Shown here: piece by piece, positions 59,422-64,000 of the stretch
Layout of the letters: each line of letters starts with the position of its first letter
Position numbering within the stretch: position 1 is the first letter of the stretch
Assembly: GCA_023974075.1 (NCBI GenBank)
Contig: CM043801.1
Coordinates: 18,926,781 to 18,990,780, forward strand
Reading direction: 5' to 3'
Source of the DNA: Chaenocephalus aceratus
Lineage: Eukaryota > Chordata > Actinopteri > Perciformes > Channichthyidae
DNA length: 64,000 bases
The notes under the pieces: generated by a model
Told to the model about the DNA's origin: nothing
Database searches by the model: none
The model's input: only the letters and a program-made list of their open reading frames with translations
Program-made: the position numbers and the translations under genes

Positions 59422-59554
59422 GTAGAAGGCAGACACAGTACTTTGTTGCTGTAGTAAAGTAGTGTTTTTTTCCACTTACTGTAGCTGTACTTAAATAATT
59501 GTTTTAGGCTGTACAAATACCCTGAAATAATATTAAAATGTATGTGCACCTGTT

Positions 59555-64000
<4,446 letters not shown>

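Overview
The window is eukaryotic and almost certainly from a teleost fish. Coding sequence is split into short exons with GT/AG junctions, and the rest is a dense mosaic of fish-type mobile DNA: Tc1, hAT, PIF/Harbinger, L2, Tx1/L1-like LINE, tRNA-type SINE and long CA/TG, CCTG and ATC arrays. Two host genes are recognised, both on the minus strand: pip5k1c (type I gamma phosphatidylinositol-4-phosphate 5-kinase; 13 coding exons between 18181 and 1650, last exons beyond the left edge) and, upstream of it, a complete seven-exon selenoprotein gene gpx4 (24130 to 20179) with its UGA selenocysteine codon and a SECIS element. Human PIP5K1C and GPX4 also both lie in 19p13.3, so the neighbourhood looks conserved.

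Layout. 1-1612: an almost complete Tc1/mariner element with an intact 337-codon DD34E transposase, inserted 36 bp inside a pip5k1c intron. 1650-18181: pip5k1c. Its intron 5 carries a broken Tx1/L1-like LINE, and its introns 5 and 12 carry inverted copies of one MITE. 19703-24130: gpx4, with a PIF/Harbinger derivative in intron 6 and an hAT MITE with a perfect 8-bp target duplication in intron 1. 24.2-36.6 kb: repeats only, including an L2 copy, an hAT element containing three ~1.05-kb tandem units, duplicated (CCTG)n arrays and a second non-LTR retrotransposon with a long RT frame.

36.6-56.7 kb is the most unusual part. It is a cluster of four related DNA transposons lying end to end. Each full copy carries two convergent genes: a plus-strand gene for a SWIM-type zinc-finger protein with a YqaJ-type PD-(D/E)XK nuclease domain, and a minus-strand gene whose first exon encodes a THAP DNA-binding domain. 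This layout resembles what I recall of ISL2EU (PIF/Harbinger-related) transposons, but no DDE transposase exon was recognised. Two copies (36648-41632 and 50611-54865) are near-identical. They also contain the 3' end of a replication-dependent histone H3 gene: the last 22 codons, the stop, the 16-nt histone stem-loop and a purine-rich downstream element. Between them lies a diverged 9-kb relative (41637-50606) into which a PIF/Harbinger-type element and two nested hAT elements have inserted, each with a target-site duplication. The fourth copy is inverted and truncated.

56.7-64 kb shows no gene that I can support, only two long dinucleotide arrays. Two host exons (pip5k1c exon 5 and gpx4 exon 4) contain small frame-breaking indels inside otherwise well conserved sequence. 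With two genes affected, assembly or read error is the first explanation to test.
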